NCBI GenBank assembly: GCA_903854305.1
Contig: CAINWC010000359.1
Span: 1 to 5,703, forward strand
Length of the DNA: 5,703 nt
Direction of reading: 5' to 3'
DNA from: an uncultured Pseudomonadota bacterium
GTDB taxonomy: Bacteria; Pseudomonadota; Gammaproteobacteria; Burkholderiales; Methylophilaceae
Shown: one piece after another, positions 5,438 through 5,703 of the stretch
Layout: every line of letters begins with the position of its first letter
How positions within the stretch are numbered: the first letter of the stretch is position 1
Made by a program: the position numbers and the translations under genes
The notes under the pieces: generated by a model
Database searches by the model: none
Told to the model about the DNA's origin: nothing
What the model saw: only the letters and a program-made list of their open reading frames with translations

Positions 5438-5703
5438 ACTCCCGATAAGCGTCCTCTCGAGAAGAAGAGTCGGCTTGCGCTATTTTGGCAAAAGCATCAT
5501 TGCCTAATTTTCGAACCTTGCGACGATTTGATTTCATATCAATCTCTCGCCACCCCATTAACACCAACCAATCCCATAAATCTTGCGCCATAGGTTCAGT
5601 TATTTTAATCACAAGCTGTTGCTTAATAATATGACTATCTAAAGCTGGGACTTTAACTGAACGCGTCAATCGGCGACGATTCTCAGCTGGCATTCCACAA
5701 AAA
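5427..5703 (-). CDS. Unrecognised basic protein, C-terminal part (possibly open at the window edge)
   Basis: The reading frame ends at TAA 5429-5427 and stays open to the window edge (…FCG before the first Met). If ATG 5693 is the start, the protein has 88 residues (MPAENRRRLTRSVK…), but that ATG has no clear Shine-Dalgarno site, so the gene may begin outside the window. The protein is highly basic and soluble: an NRRR-LTR cluster near its start, a predicted beta strand QQLVIKI, an aromatic patch LWDWLVLMGWREI (39-51 from the Met), then KSNRRKVRKLG and an acidic-polar tail helix SSSREDAYRELLK. No known motif was recognised. Its charge suggests nucleic-acid or phospholipid contact, but that is a guess. 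It converges on the DUF2788 gene with a 12-nt gap. Confidence 0.6.
   Translation of the reverse strand, partial: FCGMPAENRRRLTRSVKVPALDSHIIKQQLVIKITEPMAQDLWDWLVLMGWREIDMKSNRRKVRKLGNDAFAKIAQADSSSREDAYRELLK

Overview
The window looks like chromosomal DNA from a moderately AT-rich betaproteobacterium. Protein similarity recalled from memory, the argB / HAD nucleotidase / slmA / DUF2788 order and the base composition point to Nitrosomonadales, perhaps Methylophilaceae (Methylotenera-like). That placement is inference, since there is no rRNA or other marker here. No mobile element, tRNA, rRNA or CRISPR array was seen. The window is almost fully coding.

Layout: (1) 1-279, minus strand, is the N-terminal part of a thioredoxin-fold redoxin with a CNHC active site. 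It is divergent from (2) rsmE (413-1147), the 16S rRNA m3U1498 methyltransferase, across a 133-bp gap that can hold two back-to-back promoters. (3) After a 174-bp AT-rich gap with strong dyad symmetries comes a 540-codon gene (1322-2944) that joins an N-terminal XRE-type helix-turn-helix to a complete N-acetylglutamate synthase (ArgA: amino-acid-kinase fold plus GNAT domain). (4) An 82-bp gap leads to argB (3027-3911), then a HAD pyrimidine 5'-nucleotidase with a TTG start 1 nt after the argB stop (3913-4557), slmA (4587-5150) and a two-helix DUF2788 membrane protein (5190-5414). These four are closely spaced and co-directional, probably one operon. (5) An unrecognised basic protein on the minus strand (5427 to the window edge) converges on it.

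Functionally, the centre of the window encodes the first two steps of arginine biosynthesis: glutamate to N-acetylglutamate (ArgA), then to N-acetylglutamyl phosphate (ArgB). Both enzymes belong to families subject to arginine feedback. The ArgA here also carries a DNA-binding domain, so it may be a trigger enzyme that senses arginine and controls transcription.

The best lead is this HTH-ArgA fusion together with the DNA upstream of it. A sigma70-like promoter (1246-1274) is followed directly by a perfect 13-bp dyad TGTAAT-T-ATTACA (1277-1289), covering the predicted transcription start. Further TGTA/TACA half-sites lie upstream, and a near-identical TACAwTTACA word precedes argB. An in-frame GTG at codon 101 with a Shine-Dalgarno-like AAGGA could also yield an HTH-free ArgA of normal length, so one gene may give a regulator-enzyme and a plain enzyme. 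All regulatory parts of this model are inference.
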